The translations under genes and the position numbers were made by a program. From contig NC_067305.1 in assembly GCF_020740795.1 (NCBI RefSeq), positions 1,860,001 through 1,924,000 on the forward strand: a stretch of 64,000 bases of DNA. The letters are read 5' to 3'. This DNA is from Apus apus. Its lineage: Eukaryota; Chordata; Aves; Apodiformes; Apodidae. The notes below the pieces were generated by a model. It searched no databases. It saw only the letters and a list, made by a program, of their open reading frames with translations, and was not told where the DNA came from. Below, piece by piece: positions 11,380 to 22,640 of this stretch (its first letter is position 1; each line of letters begins with the position of its first letter).

Positions 11380-11720
11380 CAGACTCTGCTCTTTGGTTGC
11401 AAACTGCTTAATTTCCTGAACAGAATGATATTTCTGTTGTTGTTGTTGTTGTTTTGCTGGAAAGACGGCACTTTTTGGGTATGGTACGATCCCAGGGCTA
11501 TTCATCCGTCGCCACAGCAACGGGCTCCATCAATGGCCATCCAGAGATTGCGGATGATTAGAGACAACATGTAAAAGGTGGAAGATGCTGGGCACCTCAC
11601 AAACCTCATCTTCCCAAATGACTTGAATTATCCTCATTATTTCTCCCCGGCCAATTCTCTCCCTGGTCGGCGGGAGACGGCGCTGTTATATAAACACGGG
11701 AAGAGCCGAGTTATGAGAGA
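11380..11720. promoter_or_regulatory. Candidate regulatory island with a perfect RFX X-box
   Basis: An AT-richer, non-repetitive block in otherwise GC-rich intergenic DNA. It contains GTCGCCACAGCAAC at 11508-11521, which fits the RFX X-box (GTNRCC-N2-RGYAAC) at every fixed position, and a (gtt)n run near 11434-11452. Function is inferred only; conservation across birds would be the test. Confidence 0.4.
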
Positions 11721-11921
11721 GGGCAGAGGAGAAGGGAATGGTCCCTTCTGGTGGGGTACTGACCTGGAAAGCTCCTGACATGGAGGGTGAAACCCTCTGA
11801 GATGCTCAGGGAGCTGCAAACTTCTTCCCATGCCCAGGGTCAGCACCGCTTGGGGTTGCAGAGGAGCGTGGTTGAGCTTTGGGGTGAAGTGGCCAGGACT
11901 TGTGCTTGTCCCTGGTCCTGC

Positions 11922-12104
11922 AGGACCCGGCACCCTCCTGCAGGACCTGGCACCCTCCTGCAGGACCTGGCACCCTCCCTCAGGACCTGGCACCCTCCTT
12001 CAGGACCTGGCACCCTCCTGCAGGACCTGACACTCTTCTGCAGGACCTGACACCCTCCTGCAGGACCTGGCACCCTCCTACAGGACCTGGCACCCTCCTG
12101 CAGC
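11922..12104. repeat. 20-bp minisatellite
   Basis: About nine copies of 'caggacctggcaccctcctg' in tandem. Open frames in both directions follow the repeat and are not considered genes. Confidence 0.92.
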
Positions 12105-12109
12105 TCTGC

Positions 12110-13426
12110 CCAGAGCTGTTCCCCTTCCCAAGGACATGACACGGAGCTTCCAGTTGGTTTGCTCTTGAAGAGATTCAAGACCCCAGTCCATCACCACTGC
12201 CTGTTTTGGGGGGAAACCGGAAGGCAACGGCTCACTGGAGCCTGTTGAAGGGATGGTGTGTCCCAGCAGAGGGGTAAGGGTGTTGGTGGGGCTGTGCTGA
12301 AGTGTGACAGCCCTGAAAGTTTAATGCCCACCTGCAATATTCATGGTGCTTCCAAGGGCCAGGCGGGAATCGCACTGAAGGGCCTGAATATTTCATGGGT
12401 GCTGGGATTTCAAGGAGGGTTTCCTCCACTGCTTCCCTACCCTGCCACCAACTCTGAGCTGCCCAGTGTGGGAAAAGGGGCATAACATCCCAATTTGCAG
12501 TCAAATAGTCCCACAAAAAGAATCCAGGGTCATTTGAACCCCTGCCTGGAGTGGGAGGAGTGGATGTGTCCTTCTGGGCATCAATCTGCTCTGGGGGGAA
12601 TGGGAGACCTCAGCTGTGGGGCTGGGGGTCTCCAGGACAACCTTTGGTGAGTGTTCCCCACCCTGGGCCCCAAAGCAGGTGGCCTGGAGTGCTCCCCCTG
12701 AGCTGGCCTGTCCTGGGGCCACCCTGAGGGATGGGACCAGCAGCTGTCCCCACTGCTGTCCTCCTCAGCCACTGCAGGGCTGTGCCTCACACTGGAAGCT
12801 CCTCTCCCAGGGATGTGTGGTGGCATGGGAGGTGACAGCAGCTGGGGTGGCTGGGATCCAGGCCAGGTCTCTGTTGGTGCATCCCCACTGTGACCCGGGG
12901 TGCTGGCAGCTGGATCCTGATCTGAATTACCAGTCCAGGTGAGCCCCAGACTGGTGGGGAAGGTGGCCACCCTGAAAGTGGCTGTCCTTGGAACAGAGGG
13001 TGATCCCAAGGATGGACCCTGTGCTGTGTTTTGACCCCACACTCCTCTACTGCCACTGCAGAGCTGCCACTGTCCCCCTGCCACAGTGTCACCTTGGATG
13101 TGAGATGCTGGCACCTCCAAGCTGGGACATTCATGCCCTTGGAGGGGATACGTTTGGCTCCTGGCTACAGGGCTCATCCTCCTGCCATCAGTCCCCATTA
13201 TGTCCCAGGTCCCCTCATTTGGGGAGCACCCCCTAGGCCAGAATGGTCACCCCAAACTCTCACCTCCCCCCAGCTCCCCCCTTGGGTCCCCTCTGCTCCT
13301 CAGCCCCGTGGGGACAGTGGCCAAAACTGAGCCAGGCCCTTTGCAGGGACCCCCGGCTCTGATCAGCCTAAATTGGAGCCAATTAATAACAGCAGGAGAG
13401 GGGACCAATCAGGAAAGTGGCTGGTG
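12110..13426. other. Intergenic DNA without recognised feature
   Basis: GC-rich sequence between the 20-bp minisatellite and the 13.4 kb duplication. Several ORFs of 100-200 codons occur, but composition, lack of splice structure and lack of any familiar motif argue against coding. Confidence 0.5.
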
Positions 13427-13670
13427 CTGCAGCTGGGGCCAGGGACATCCAGGCTGGGGTCCCTCCTCTCACCCTGGGGGCCCATGGAGCCCCTCTCTGG
13501 CACCCTCCAGCACCAGCTCTCTGCTCTTGTCCTGCACCCTCAGAGCAGGAGAGTGGGAGATGCTGGGGCCAGGGACATCCAGGCTGGGGTCCCTCCTGTT
13601 GGAGCCCCTTTCTGGCCCCCTCCAGCACCAGCTCTGTGCTCCTGTCCTGCACCCTGAGAGGAGGAGGGTG
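13427..13670. repeat. Tandem duplication of ~125 bp
   Basis: Two copies starting 'ggggccagggacatccaggc' (about 13435 and 13565), each ending in 'cctgcaccct'. Simple tandem duplication with minor divergence. Confidence 0.75.
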
Positions 13671-13789
13671 TGAGGTGCAGGTGCCAGGTCCCTCAGGGAG
13701 CCCATCACCTGGAGGTGACAACCCAGGGAGGAACCTCCCCCGGCCCCCAGCCCGCACCGGTGACGAAGACAGAGCCGACGCTTCGGGTC

Positions 13790-13890
13790 GGGGAGCTCCA
13801 AGGGTGGGAGAAGGAGTTAATTCCTACACTGAAAAGCTCTTTGCCGGCATTTCGTCTCTAATGGAAGAGTCATGTCGGATTAGCGGGCGA
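13790..13890. promoter_or_regulatory. Candidate conserved noncoding element
   Basis: A non-repetitive AT-richer stretch with 'gagttaattcctacactg' and 'tctctaatggaagagtcatg' (TTAATT, CTAATGG, TGAGTCA-like). Its base composition stands out from the surrounding GC-rich DNA. Only a conservation check can confirm it. Confidence 0.3.
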
Positions 13891-14750
13891 GGCGGGGAGC
13901 GAGAGCCCTGCCTGGCGGGGCCGGGCCCCGGGGAGAGCCGGGGCAGCCATGCGGGATGGCAGATCTGGGCCACTGTGCCAGCGCCGGCGGGGACCGCGGC
14001 CAAGGACAGCGGGAGCTGCCTCTGCAACCCGCCGGCACCCGAGTTTTTTTGTCCCCGCTGCAGCATCTCCCGGCACCTCTCGGCAGCGTCTCCCTTGGGA
14101 TGCTGCAATCCCGGGGCTTCCCTGAGGACACCCAGGGAGTCCCCGCAGGGCTGGGACAAGCAGCAGGGGCTTGGAGCAGCTCGTGTGGGGCTGGGGGGGG
14201 GGTGGGTGGTTCACCTGGATGCACCAGCCAGGATGTACCCACAGTGTGCCAGGGATGCTTTCCCTCTGTTCCCAGGCAGCCTGGGGAAAACGGGGTCCAG
14301 AAGCAAAGACCCCCCAAACCTCCTGCTGTGGTGCCCATGGCAAGCAGCAGGGTGTCTGCAGCTGCAACCCAGCAGCTGAGGGTGAGCCCCTGAGCCCCCC
14401 TCTCTGCCCAGGCAGACCCTGCCATCTTGCTCATCCCCACCTTGCTCCGTGCCTCAGTTTCCCTGCTGTACCCCGGGGACACACCACGGTGGGGACCACA
14501 GCCAAGGGCAGGCTGGAGGAGCCCACTGCAACGCGCTGTCACCCGAGGTTGGTCCCCAAGGCAGCGTCTCAGCATCCAGCCATTTAGCCCCCACAGTGTC
14601 CCGGGGATACCTTCCCTCTATTCCCAACCAGCCTGGGGAAAACGGGGTTCAGAAGCAAGGACCCCCCAGACCCTCCAAGCCCCGTGGCTCTGGCGAGCAG
14701 CGGGGTGTCCACAGCTGCAATCCAATAGCCGAGGGCGAGCGATGCCCGAG
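13891..14750. other. Intergenic DNA with a diverged internal repeat
   Basis: GC-rich sequence in which segments near 14220-14360 and 14580-14730 resemble each other ('cccacagtgtgccagggatg' against 'cccacagtgtcccggggata', then 'ggggaaaacggggtccagaa' against 'ggggaaaacggggttcagaa'). This is an old duplication of about 150 bp. No gene is recognised. Confidence 0.6.
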
Positions 14751-15369
14751 CGCTGGAAAAGTGGGTCAGGCACATTGGACACCATGTGCTTCTCCTCCCC
14801 TTTCACGCTCCTTATCTCAGCCCTGATGGTAAATAAATCAGCCTGTCTCCCCAGCAACCCCAGCGGCCGCCTGGCCCTGCTGGGAGCAGAGTCCAAGGTG
14901 AGCTGTGTGATGGGAGCCAGGCCGGCCAGCTGGGAGCCAGGGGATGAGCTAGAACCACCAGCACCAGGAGCCGGGGCTGGGAAGCACCATCCTGAGCAGT
15001 GGGATGGTGGGTGGTGGGGTGGGGAAGGTGGGAAGACCCTCCGTGGTGCGATGTTGCCTCTGCAAAGGGCACCGAGTTTCCCTGGCCTCTTCCGGCAGAG
15101 CGTGAGACGGGAACATTCTGGAAAAGGGGAATATTGGCCACCAAAAAGCACAGCAAGGGGACAGCTTCAGGCTGAACGTGCCTCCAGGCTGGCCTCCTCC
15201 AGGTCCCCAGCAGCAGGAGCAATCCTGACCCAGTGACCCATAAAAAAAAAGAGGCATCCCAGAGGGGCTGCACCCACTATCATCCGGCTGAGCACCCTCC
15301 CCCTCCACAGGTGACCCCGTGGGCAGAGCTGGGAGCCCCTGCCCCCTCCCTCCCCGCTGCTTAAATCAA

Positions 15370-15560
15370 GCAGATCCTTTTGTTTTGTGCTTTCGTATTA
15401 TTCAATTCTCCTCTCCTCACTTGCACTGCAGGGGCAGCGGCTAAACCCGGGGCTTTGCTAAGCTGGGATCGTGTTACAGGAACCGAGAGGAAGAGAGTTT
15501 CTGGTGCTAAGCTGCTTGAGGTAACAGAGATGGATTTAAGGAAACTGCTCCCATCGCGGT
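15370..15560. promoter_or_regulatory. Candidate regulatory island
   Basis: AT-richer unique stretch with 'ccttttgttttgtgctttcg' (SOX/FOX-like) and 'tttcgtattattcaattctc'. It resembles the islands at 11.4, 13.8 and 19.6 kb in standing out by composition. Tentative. Confidence 0.3.
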
Positions 15561-16099
15561 ATTATTGCCCCAAAGCACCCAGCCCGGGGGGGATGACAAC
15601 CAGGGATGTGAGGAAGAGCCCTGGGCTGGTTTCCCTGGGGATGCTGCAACCCCTCAGGGGGCTTCCCTGAGACCACCCAGTGAGTCCCCGCAGGGCTGGG
15701 AACCCAGAGCGGGGGCTTGGAGCAGCTCGTGTGGGGCTGGGTGGTGGGTGGCTCACCTGGGCTTTGGTTGTATTAAAAGCTAAGTCCTCCGGCAGGGCTT
15801 TTTCCAGAGCAGCAGCCAAAAAGGTGCTTACGGGGCCGAGGCGGGTCCCTGCCAAGCCCTAATTAGAGGCGCTCAGCGGTGCAGCGCGTTAATGCGCAAC
15901 CTTTCGCCTCTGGAGGCCGGGATTGAAACCGCAGTGAAACCGCCCCAGGGACGTGAGTGCCGGGGTTGGGATGTCTGAATGAGAGAGGGGAAAAAAAAAA
16001 ACCTCCCTTCCCTCCCCAGGCTTGGGCAGAGCTGCCAAGATCCCCCCAGCTCATCTCGGTGGCCCCAGAGAGGGTCCCCTGCAGGATGCAGGGGGAGAA

Positions 16100-16260
16100 A
16101 GCAGAGCTTTCCTCTCCCCTGCTCTTTCTCTCTGCATTAACATGTTAACTTTGGCCAAGAGCTTTTCCCACTGACCTACTGATCTTTCCTATTTTGGTCC
16201 CTAGAATTAAGAGATTGCTGGGATTAACTTGTGCTAAAGCCTCCAGATCGGCTCTGGAGC
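16100..16260. promoter_or_regulatory. Candidate regulatory island with RORE-like site
   Basis: Contains 'taacatgttaactttggcc' (HNF1/HNF4-like) and, on the minus strand at 16182-16172, TCAGTAGGTCA, which matches the ROR response element WAWNTRGGTCA at 10 of 11 positions. The island lies 7.5 kb upstream of the RORB-like start codon. Confidence 0.35.
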
Positions 16261-16349
16261 AGGGTGCCCAGGTATGGGTGCAGTGGGCAGCCAGGGGCAC
16301 CAGAGAAGGAAATCAAGGGGTGGCTGATGGCTCTGGTGTGGGTGGGTGG

Positions 16350-16910
16350 GTGCAGCACCCCGTGTTCCAGCAGCTCAGCTGCTCTTGGCACCTGCTTCTC
16401 GAATCTGGGGCTCAGTTCTGGGCCCCTCGCTACAAGAAGGACACGGAGGGGCTGGAGCGTGTCCAGGGAAGGGCAGTGGAGCTGGGGAAGGGGCTGGAGC
16501 ACAAGTGTGAGCAGGAGCAGCTGAGGGAGCTGGGGGTTCAGCCTGGAGACAAGGAGGTGAGGGGAGACCTGCTGGCTCTGCAGCTGCCTGAGAGGAGGCT
16601 GGAGCCAGGGGGGGTCGGGCTCTGCTCCCCAGGGACAAGTGATGGAACCAGAGGAAATGGCCTCAGGTTGCCCAGGGGAGGTTTAGATTGGATATTAGGA
16701 ACAATTTCTTCCCCAAAATGGCTGTCAGGCCCTGGCCCAGGCTGCCCAGGGCAGGGGAGAGTCCCCATCCCTGGAGGGGTTTCAAAGCCCTGTAGATGTG
16801 GTGCTGAGGGACACGGGGCAGTGGTGGCCTTGGCAGGGCTGGGGGAATGGTTGGACTTGATGATCTTAAAGGTCTTTTCCAACCCAAACCATCTGATGAT
16901 TCTAGGATTC
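16350..16910 (+). mobile_element. CR1 LINE, 5'-truncated (different subfamily)
   Basis: Carries 'ggggctggagcgtgtccagg', 'ggcctcaggttgcccagggg' and 'ccctggcccaggctgcccag', ending 'ccatctgatgattctagg'. It groups with the copy at 46.79-47.09 kb rather than with the commoner type. Confidence 0.85.
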
Positions 16911-17514
16911 TTCCCTCCTCAGGGTTTTGGACCTGCTGCAATCAGGACTGAGGAGGTCACAAGTGATGGGGAGGGTGAGGATGTCCAGGAGCCCCCCAGG
17001 GATGGATGGGTGCTTTGAGGACCACCCTTGACCCAGCATGTCCAGTGCTGCCCAGCAGCAGCCATGCCATCGAGGGGCTGGGGCCAGGGCTGTGTGGGGC
17101 TGCCAAGGAAGCTCCAGTGGCTCCAAGGCGGCCAGTTCCTACAGCAGAGCCCAACTGGGCAGCCAGGACAGGTCCCTTGGCCACCACTGGCCACCAGTCC
17201 CTGGTCCAATGTCCCACAGCCATCCCTGCAAAGACCCAGAGAGGGGTTGCTCCCCGGCCCCCTTGACCCCCAGGGTGTCACCTCAGTGTCACTGGGCCCC
17301 CAAAGTCCTCTATGTCAGCATCAAAGAGAGATCTGCCCACCCTCTTGGGTATGTTTTTTGCAGTGTATCCACAATATTCTCACTTAAAAAAAAATTCCCC
17401 AGATACCCCTTTTTCACTCCTGTATGGAAACTCCCCCCGAAGATGAGCTGCCTGGAGGGACCCCCCTGGCAAGACCTCATCCCACCTCCCTGCCTTAGCC
17501 CAAGGGACCGTGTC

Positions 17515-18460
17515 CCCCATATGTGCCCCACGTCACCCTCCATGTGCCCTGTGTCCCCTCATGTGCCCCATGTGCCTTCTGCGTGTGCTGTGTCCCTCCT
17601 CACATGCCCCATCTTCCCCCCAATGTGCCCCATGTCACCCCCCATGTGCCCTGTGTCCCCCCCCCAATGTGCCCCATGTCCCCCCCAATGTGCCCCATGT
17701 CACCCCCCACGTGCCATGTCCCCCCCACGTGCTCCATCTCCCCCCCATGTGCCCTGTCCCCCCCCCATGTGCCCTATGTCTCCTTTGTGTGTGCCGTGTC
17801 ACCCCCCACATGCCCCATCTCCCCACCATGTGCCCGATGTCCCCCCCATATGCCCTGTGTCCCCCCCCAATGTGCCCCATGTCCCCCCATGTGCCCCATG
17901 TCACCCCCACGTGCCCTGGGTCCCCCCCATGTGCCCCGTGTCCCCTTTGTGTGCCCCATGTCCCCCCCTACATGCCCTGTGTCCGCCCACAATGTGCCCG
18001 ACGTCCCCCCCACGTGCCCTGTGTCCCCCCCCAATGTGCCCCATGTCCCCCCATGTGCCCCATGTCACCCCCACGTGCCCTGGGTCCCCCCCATGTGCCC
18101 TGTGTCCCCCCCACGTGCCCTGGGTCCCCCCTATGTGCCCTATGTCCCCTTTGTGTGTGCCGTGTCACCCCCCACATGCCCCATGTCCCCCCCATGTGCC
18201 CCAAGTCACCCCCCACGTGCCCTGTGTCCCCCCCAATGTGCCCCATGTCCCCCCCCATGTGCCTTATGTCCCCCTCAATGTGCCCCATGTCCCTCCCATG
18301 TGCCCCGTGTCCCCTTTGTGTGCCCCATGTCCCCCCCCACATGCCCTGTGTCTCCCCACAATGTGCCCCATGTCCCCCCCATGTGCCCTGTGTCCCCCTC
18401 CAATGTGCCCCATGTCCCCCCATGTGCCCCATGTCACCCCCACGTGCCCCTTGTCCCCCC
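17515..18460. repeat. ~950-bp C-rich minisatellite (atgtgccccatgtcccccc)n
   Basis: Roughly 45 imperfect units of 19-23 bp alternating ATGTGCCC and ATGTCCCCCC. Long open frames (up to about 360 codons, reading CPMSPP-like) exist in more than one plus frame and on the minus strand, as expected of a stop-free repeat. The C runs could form i-motifs and the complementary G runs quadruplexes. Confidence 0.93.
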
Positions 18461-18654
18461 CCACTTTCCACCAGCTGATGGAGAAGCAGCATCACATGAA
18501 ACTTGGCACTTTGGTAGCTGGGAAGTTCAAAAAAAATGGAGGCAAAGGATGGGGCGGGGGGAAAGCAGGAATAACTCGGCTTTGAAGGTGCCTGGAGATT
18601 AACTCAAGGCCACGGCGGAGGCTCGGAGACTTTTACTGCAAAACCTCATTAAGA

Positions 18655-18700
18655 AGCAAGTTGGGGGGGGGGGGAGGGGGGGGGAGAAGAAAGGGAGGAG
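18655..18700. repeat. Poly-G tract
   Basis: Two long G runs separated by single A residues; a strong G-quadruplex candidate and a likely sequencing trouble spot. Confidence 0.85.
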
Positions 18701-19289
18701 CAGGGAAAGCAGAAGGAAAAATGTTTGATTCAGCAAAAACAAGTGGGGGGAAAAAAAGCCCCCTCACGTCCCCCCCGTGTCTGTGTCCCCCGTCTCCGTC
18801 CCCCCCCCGCCCCGGTGCTTTTACCCATCTCGGGGGGGGTGCCAGTGGGAGGGGAAATCTGCCCCTTCCCTCTTCCCGGTTTACCTCCTACTGGTGACGC
18901 GGGAGATTCGGCCGCGCGGTGCCCAGGGAGGTGCCCAGCAGAGCCAGCACTGCCCGAGCCACGGGGAAAAGCTGGGCTGGGGGGACACAGCCCTGGGAGC
19001 CCCCTGTCCTGTGTGTTCCCCCCCCACCACCAGGCTGAGCCCCCCTGAACAGGGGTCAGCGAAGGGGAGGACATCGGGGGTCCCAGCCCCCTCCTCCAAG
19101 CCCGGTTCTTTCGGCATCATTTGTGCAGCGAAGTGTGTCGGGGCTCAGCGGCCCTGGGAGTCGCTGCCTTTGGCCCTTCTCCCCCGGGGGGGCGAGCAGG
19201 GCGTCGGGGCTGGGTGGAGGGCGAGGGAGAAAAACCCCTCGAGTGGCCCCTGTGGCCACCGACACCTCGGCCCGGTGACCTACATCGAG

Positions 19290-19495
19290 CATCGAGCGGG
19301 GAGGGGGACGGGGAGGGGGACAGGGATGGGGACAGGGACAGGGAGGGGGGACAGGCGATGAGGGGGGGCATGGAGAAAAGGGATAGGGACACGGGATGGG
19401 GAGGGGCTCGGGGACAGGGGATGGAGATGGGGAGGGGCATAGGGAAGGGGACAGGGATGGAGATGGGGAGGGGGGACAGGGACTCCTGGCTCCAG
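19290..19495. repeat. Purine-rich GGGGACAGGGA repeat
   Basis: Irregular tandem array of 'gggacagggatggggacagg' type units; the purine strand is plus. Confidence 0.85.
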
Positions 19496-19569
19496 TGAGG
19501 GGACGCCCCATCCCACCCCAAGAGCACCCACCGTGGGGTCCCACCCGGCCACCCTCAGCCCCCTAACGA

Positions 19570-19790
19570 AGGCTCAACAGGCACTAATTGCTGGGGGGCT
19601 CCCCTGGGGTGTGTGGGGAGAGACCCTTCCCCAGCCCCCCGGCAGCTCTGCCGGCCCTGCAGCCAATTAGCCTCGTTACCCCGCGTGGCCGCTGATGAGG
19701 GGCCGGGTAATTGCTGCACGTGGGGGGCTGTTGCATAAGGGCGGGGCGGGCATTACGTGAGCGGGTCAGCCCCCGGGGGGGGTGGGTTCC
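19570..19790. promoter_or_regulatory. Candidate regulatory island with E-box and D-box-like sites
   Basis: Unique sequence with 'caggcactaattgctgg', 'gcagccaattagcctcg', a perfect E-box CACGTG at 19717-19722, TTGCATAA at 19731-19738 and ATTACGTGA at 19752-19760 (PAR-bZIP/NFIL3-like D-box). E-box plus D-box plus ROR is a clock-gene vocabulary, but the link is only suggested. The island is 4 kb upstream of the RORB-like start. Confidence 0.4.
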
Positions 19791-20049
19791 AGTTACAGCT
19801 GGACCCGGACCCCCTGCAGCCCCCCCCACCCCCCACCCCCCGGACCTCTGGCAGATCACCCAGCTCCAGATGGGGACAGTGACTGCCTGGGGCAGGGGCA
19901 CAGGGACACCCCCACGAGAGCTGTGGTGGTACACCCCACGGCTGCCTCAGTTTCCCCCTTTGCACCCACCACCTGCCCCAGTGGGCCCTGGCAGCCCCCC
20001 ACCACAGCCCCCCACCACGGCCGTGCCAGCCTTTGCCTGCTGAGCCCCG

Positions 20050-22440
20050 AGGCTGGTGACTGATGCCACCTGGGCAGGGCCAGGTGCCCACCACCGTGCC
20101 TGGACCCACCCATGGAGGGGACAAGGCTGTGGCCACCTGTCCCCAAGCAGGGGGTTAACCCTACAGCTGGGGGGGGGGCACGTTAAGGCTCAGTGGTGGC
20201 AAGTGCCTCCTCACAGCCCCCCTGTCCCTGCTGCCCTCACTTGCCAGGCCTGGCACTGGGGGAAGACCCCCTCCCTGCCTCGGGGGCTGCCATGGGGCAC
20301 AGCCCCACACCAGCACACAAGGTTTGGGGGCAGTGACATTGTAGCTGCCAGCATCAGATTCACCTGGTGACCTGCTTCCCGATGGGCAGCTCAGCCATTC
20401 CCGACGGGAAACTGAGTCACAGGGAGAGTGAGAGACTTGGCAGTGCCCGTGGTGGGGACCTGGCTCTGCCCACCAGCCGTGCCAGGGCTTGTGAGCACGG
20501 GGCAGCCTGGCACAACCCCCATCGGGGGCTTGGGGTCAGTGCCCAAGGCACGGCGATGGGCTGGGGGTGCAGGAGGGGGTGATGGGGGCTGGAGGTCCCT
20601 CTTTGGCTGGGTGGGGCATGAGCGGGAGCAAACAGTGATTAGCTGAGGTGGTGTCATCCCAAATTCCTGCTCTCCTCTGGGCCAGCCAGAGGCCAACTGG
20701 GCCGATCCGTGCTGGTGGTCACAGCTCCAACGTGCCCTGGTGTCCATCCTGGCCCTGACTGTGAAGAGCCAGGTGAGGAGCCAGGCCATGGAGGAGGAGA
20801 AGGAAAGGACATGGGTGGTGGTGGATGGCAGAGTTTTTGACTCTCATCCTTTCCCAGTGGCCGTCTCCTCTCCATGCCACCAATGCCCGGCAAGTCCAGC
20901 TGCCCAGCAGGAAGCCTGGCTCCAGCAGCTCCAGCCCCTCCAGCCCTACTGTGTCCACATTACTGGGGACTTCTCTGTCCCCTCCATGTCCCCATCGCTG
21001 GGGATGGCTCCAGCAGCTCCAGCCTCTCCAGGCCCACAGTGTCCCCATCACTTGGGATGGTGCCAGTCAATGCCAGGGCTGGAATCTGCACAGACCAGAT
21101 TGGGTCTGTGTCACCCCTGCCCCAGCATGGAGGGGGAGATGGGTTTTGGGGTGACATCTGGTGCTGCTGCATCCAAAACAGCCCTGGGCAGGGGGAGGCG
21201 ATGCTGCTCTTCTCTCGGGAGCAAATATTACCCCAGGGGATCAACTGCTACCAGCAGTGAACTGGCTCCACCTTGGTTGTGGCTTTGCCAGGGCCAGGAC
21301 CCCAAATCCAACCTGGACAAGTGCTCTGGGGGAATCTTGAGTCAAGATAAAAGCAGGTCCTGCTCTGGTTTAACCTCACCAGCTCCACCTCTGTGGCCCC
21401 AGAACCCTGGGGCCGAGTCGTGTCCCTGCTCGTGCGGCAGCTCCTGTTCCGCGGGGACGCCCCGCGGCCGCTCGGGGCTGGAGGGGTTAAGCCGCGGGTG
21501 TCGGTGCGTGGGCCCGGCGTTGCTCACGGCAGGTGTGGTGCCACTTGTGTAACCTCATACTTTTGGGTGTGCAGGGGCTCTCGGGGAGGATTTTGGCTCT
21601 CGCTCTGGCGCGGTTCGGCCGTGAGTGTCCCAAGAGCAGCAATCGGGGCCGCGCCGGCTGAGCCAGAGCCCGCCTTTCGGGAGGGGCGAGTTGGTCGGGG
21701 CCGGACCCTGCACATCCCGAAGAGTCACCGCGTTGCTCCCGGTCTCAGTTTCCCCATCTGTGAAACGGGGCTAATGAGGCTTGACCTCCTTTAGGCAGCA
21801 CCTGTGACGTCTGGGGGCAGGCAAGGGTCTTGCACGGCACCGGCACGGGGGCTGCTCCCAACCGGGGCCGCTCGGGATCCGTGCCGGGGTGGGATTTCAG
21901 GCTCCGTGCTTCCAGAATCCCAGCTGGAAGCGGAGCCTGCAAAGACCGAGGCGAGACGTCGCCCCGCGTCCTGTCTGGGTGCCCATCCATGCGGAGTGCG
22001 GCGGGGAGGAGGGAGGGAAGCCGGGAGGAAGGAGCGAGAGCAGCCAACCCCTTCCCAATCGCCATCAGGAAAATCATGTCAGACAGCAGCACTGGAGCGC
22101 GGCGGGAGGATTGCCCCCCCCCCGCCTTACCCCCCCCCTTGTCCCCCGCATCCCCCTCCCCGGCTGCAGCAGCTCCCGCACTGGGGCAGAGCGAGGTGGG
22201 AACTCGGCGGCCACCAAGGCTCAGCCCCCCCAACAGTCTGCCCAGGGAGGGGGGCCCAGCAGTGTCCCTGCCCCCCCCAGCTCAGCCCGCAGCTTCAGGA
22301 TGGGCTTTGGGTTGGAGCAGGGTTGGAGTGGCCCTCTTCAGCTGGGCTTAAATGGTTTAATGTAAGGGTTTGTGGGCCACGGTGCCCCCCAGAAAGCACC
22401 AGCATGAGGGCAGGGATGGGTCCTGGGAGGGGGCAGAGAT
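20050..22440. other. Intergenic DNA upstream of the ROR gene
   Basis: GC-rich, with a two-unit duplication at about 20925-21065 ('ggctccagcagctccagcc'). CpG content rises at 21400-21720 and 21830-22010. No exon with recognisable protein similarity is seen. Confidence 0.5.
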
Positions 22441-22489
22441 GCCACCTGAGGGATGGTGGTGGAGGGTACGTGTGTAGCATGGAGGTGCC

Positions 22490-22640
22490 ACCTCCACGCC
22501 CACGGCTGCTGCCATGTCCATGCCTGTGCTGTGTCACCAGTGGGTGCCATGCCCCACATCCATGGTGGGTGCCATGTTCCTGCCCACAGGAGATGCCATG
22601 CTCGTGTCCTTGGTGGATGCCCTCTCTGCACCCAGCAGGT
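22490..22640. repeat. Degenerate ~39-bp repeat
   Basis: Three to four imperfect units containing 'ggtgccatg...cc'. Low similarity, probably an old minisatellite. Confidence 0.5.

Noticed and set aside
12581-15273. Numerous ORFs of 100-320 codons on both strands
   Set aside because: Stop-poor because of GC content; no conserved motif, no consistent splice structure and overlapping open frames on both strands.
17510-18602. Cys/Pro/Met-rich proteins of 320-515 codons
   Set aside because: They are readings of a 20-bp minisatellite; several frames are open at once and none has splice or promoter context.
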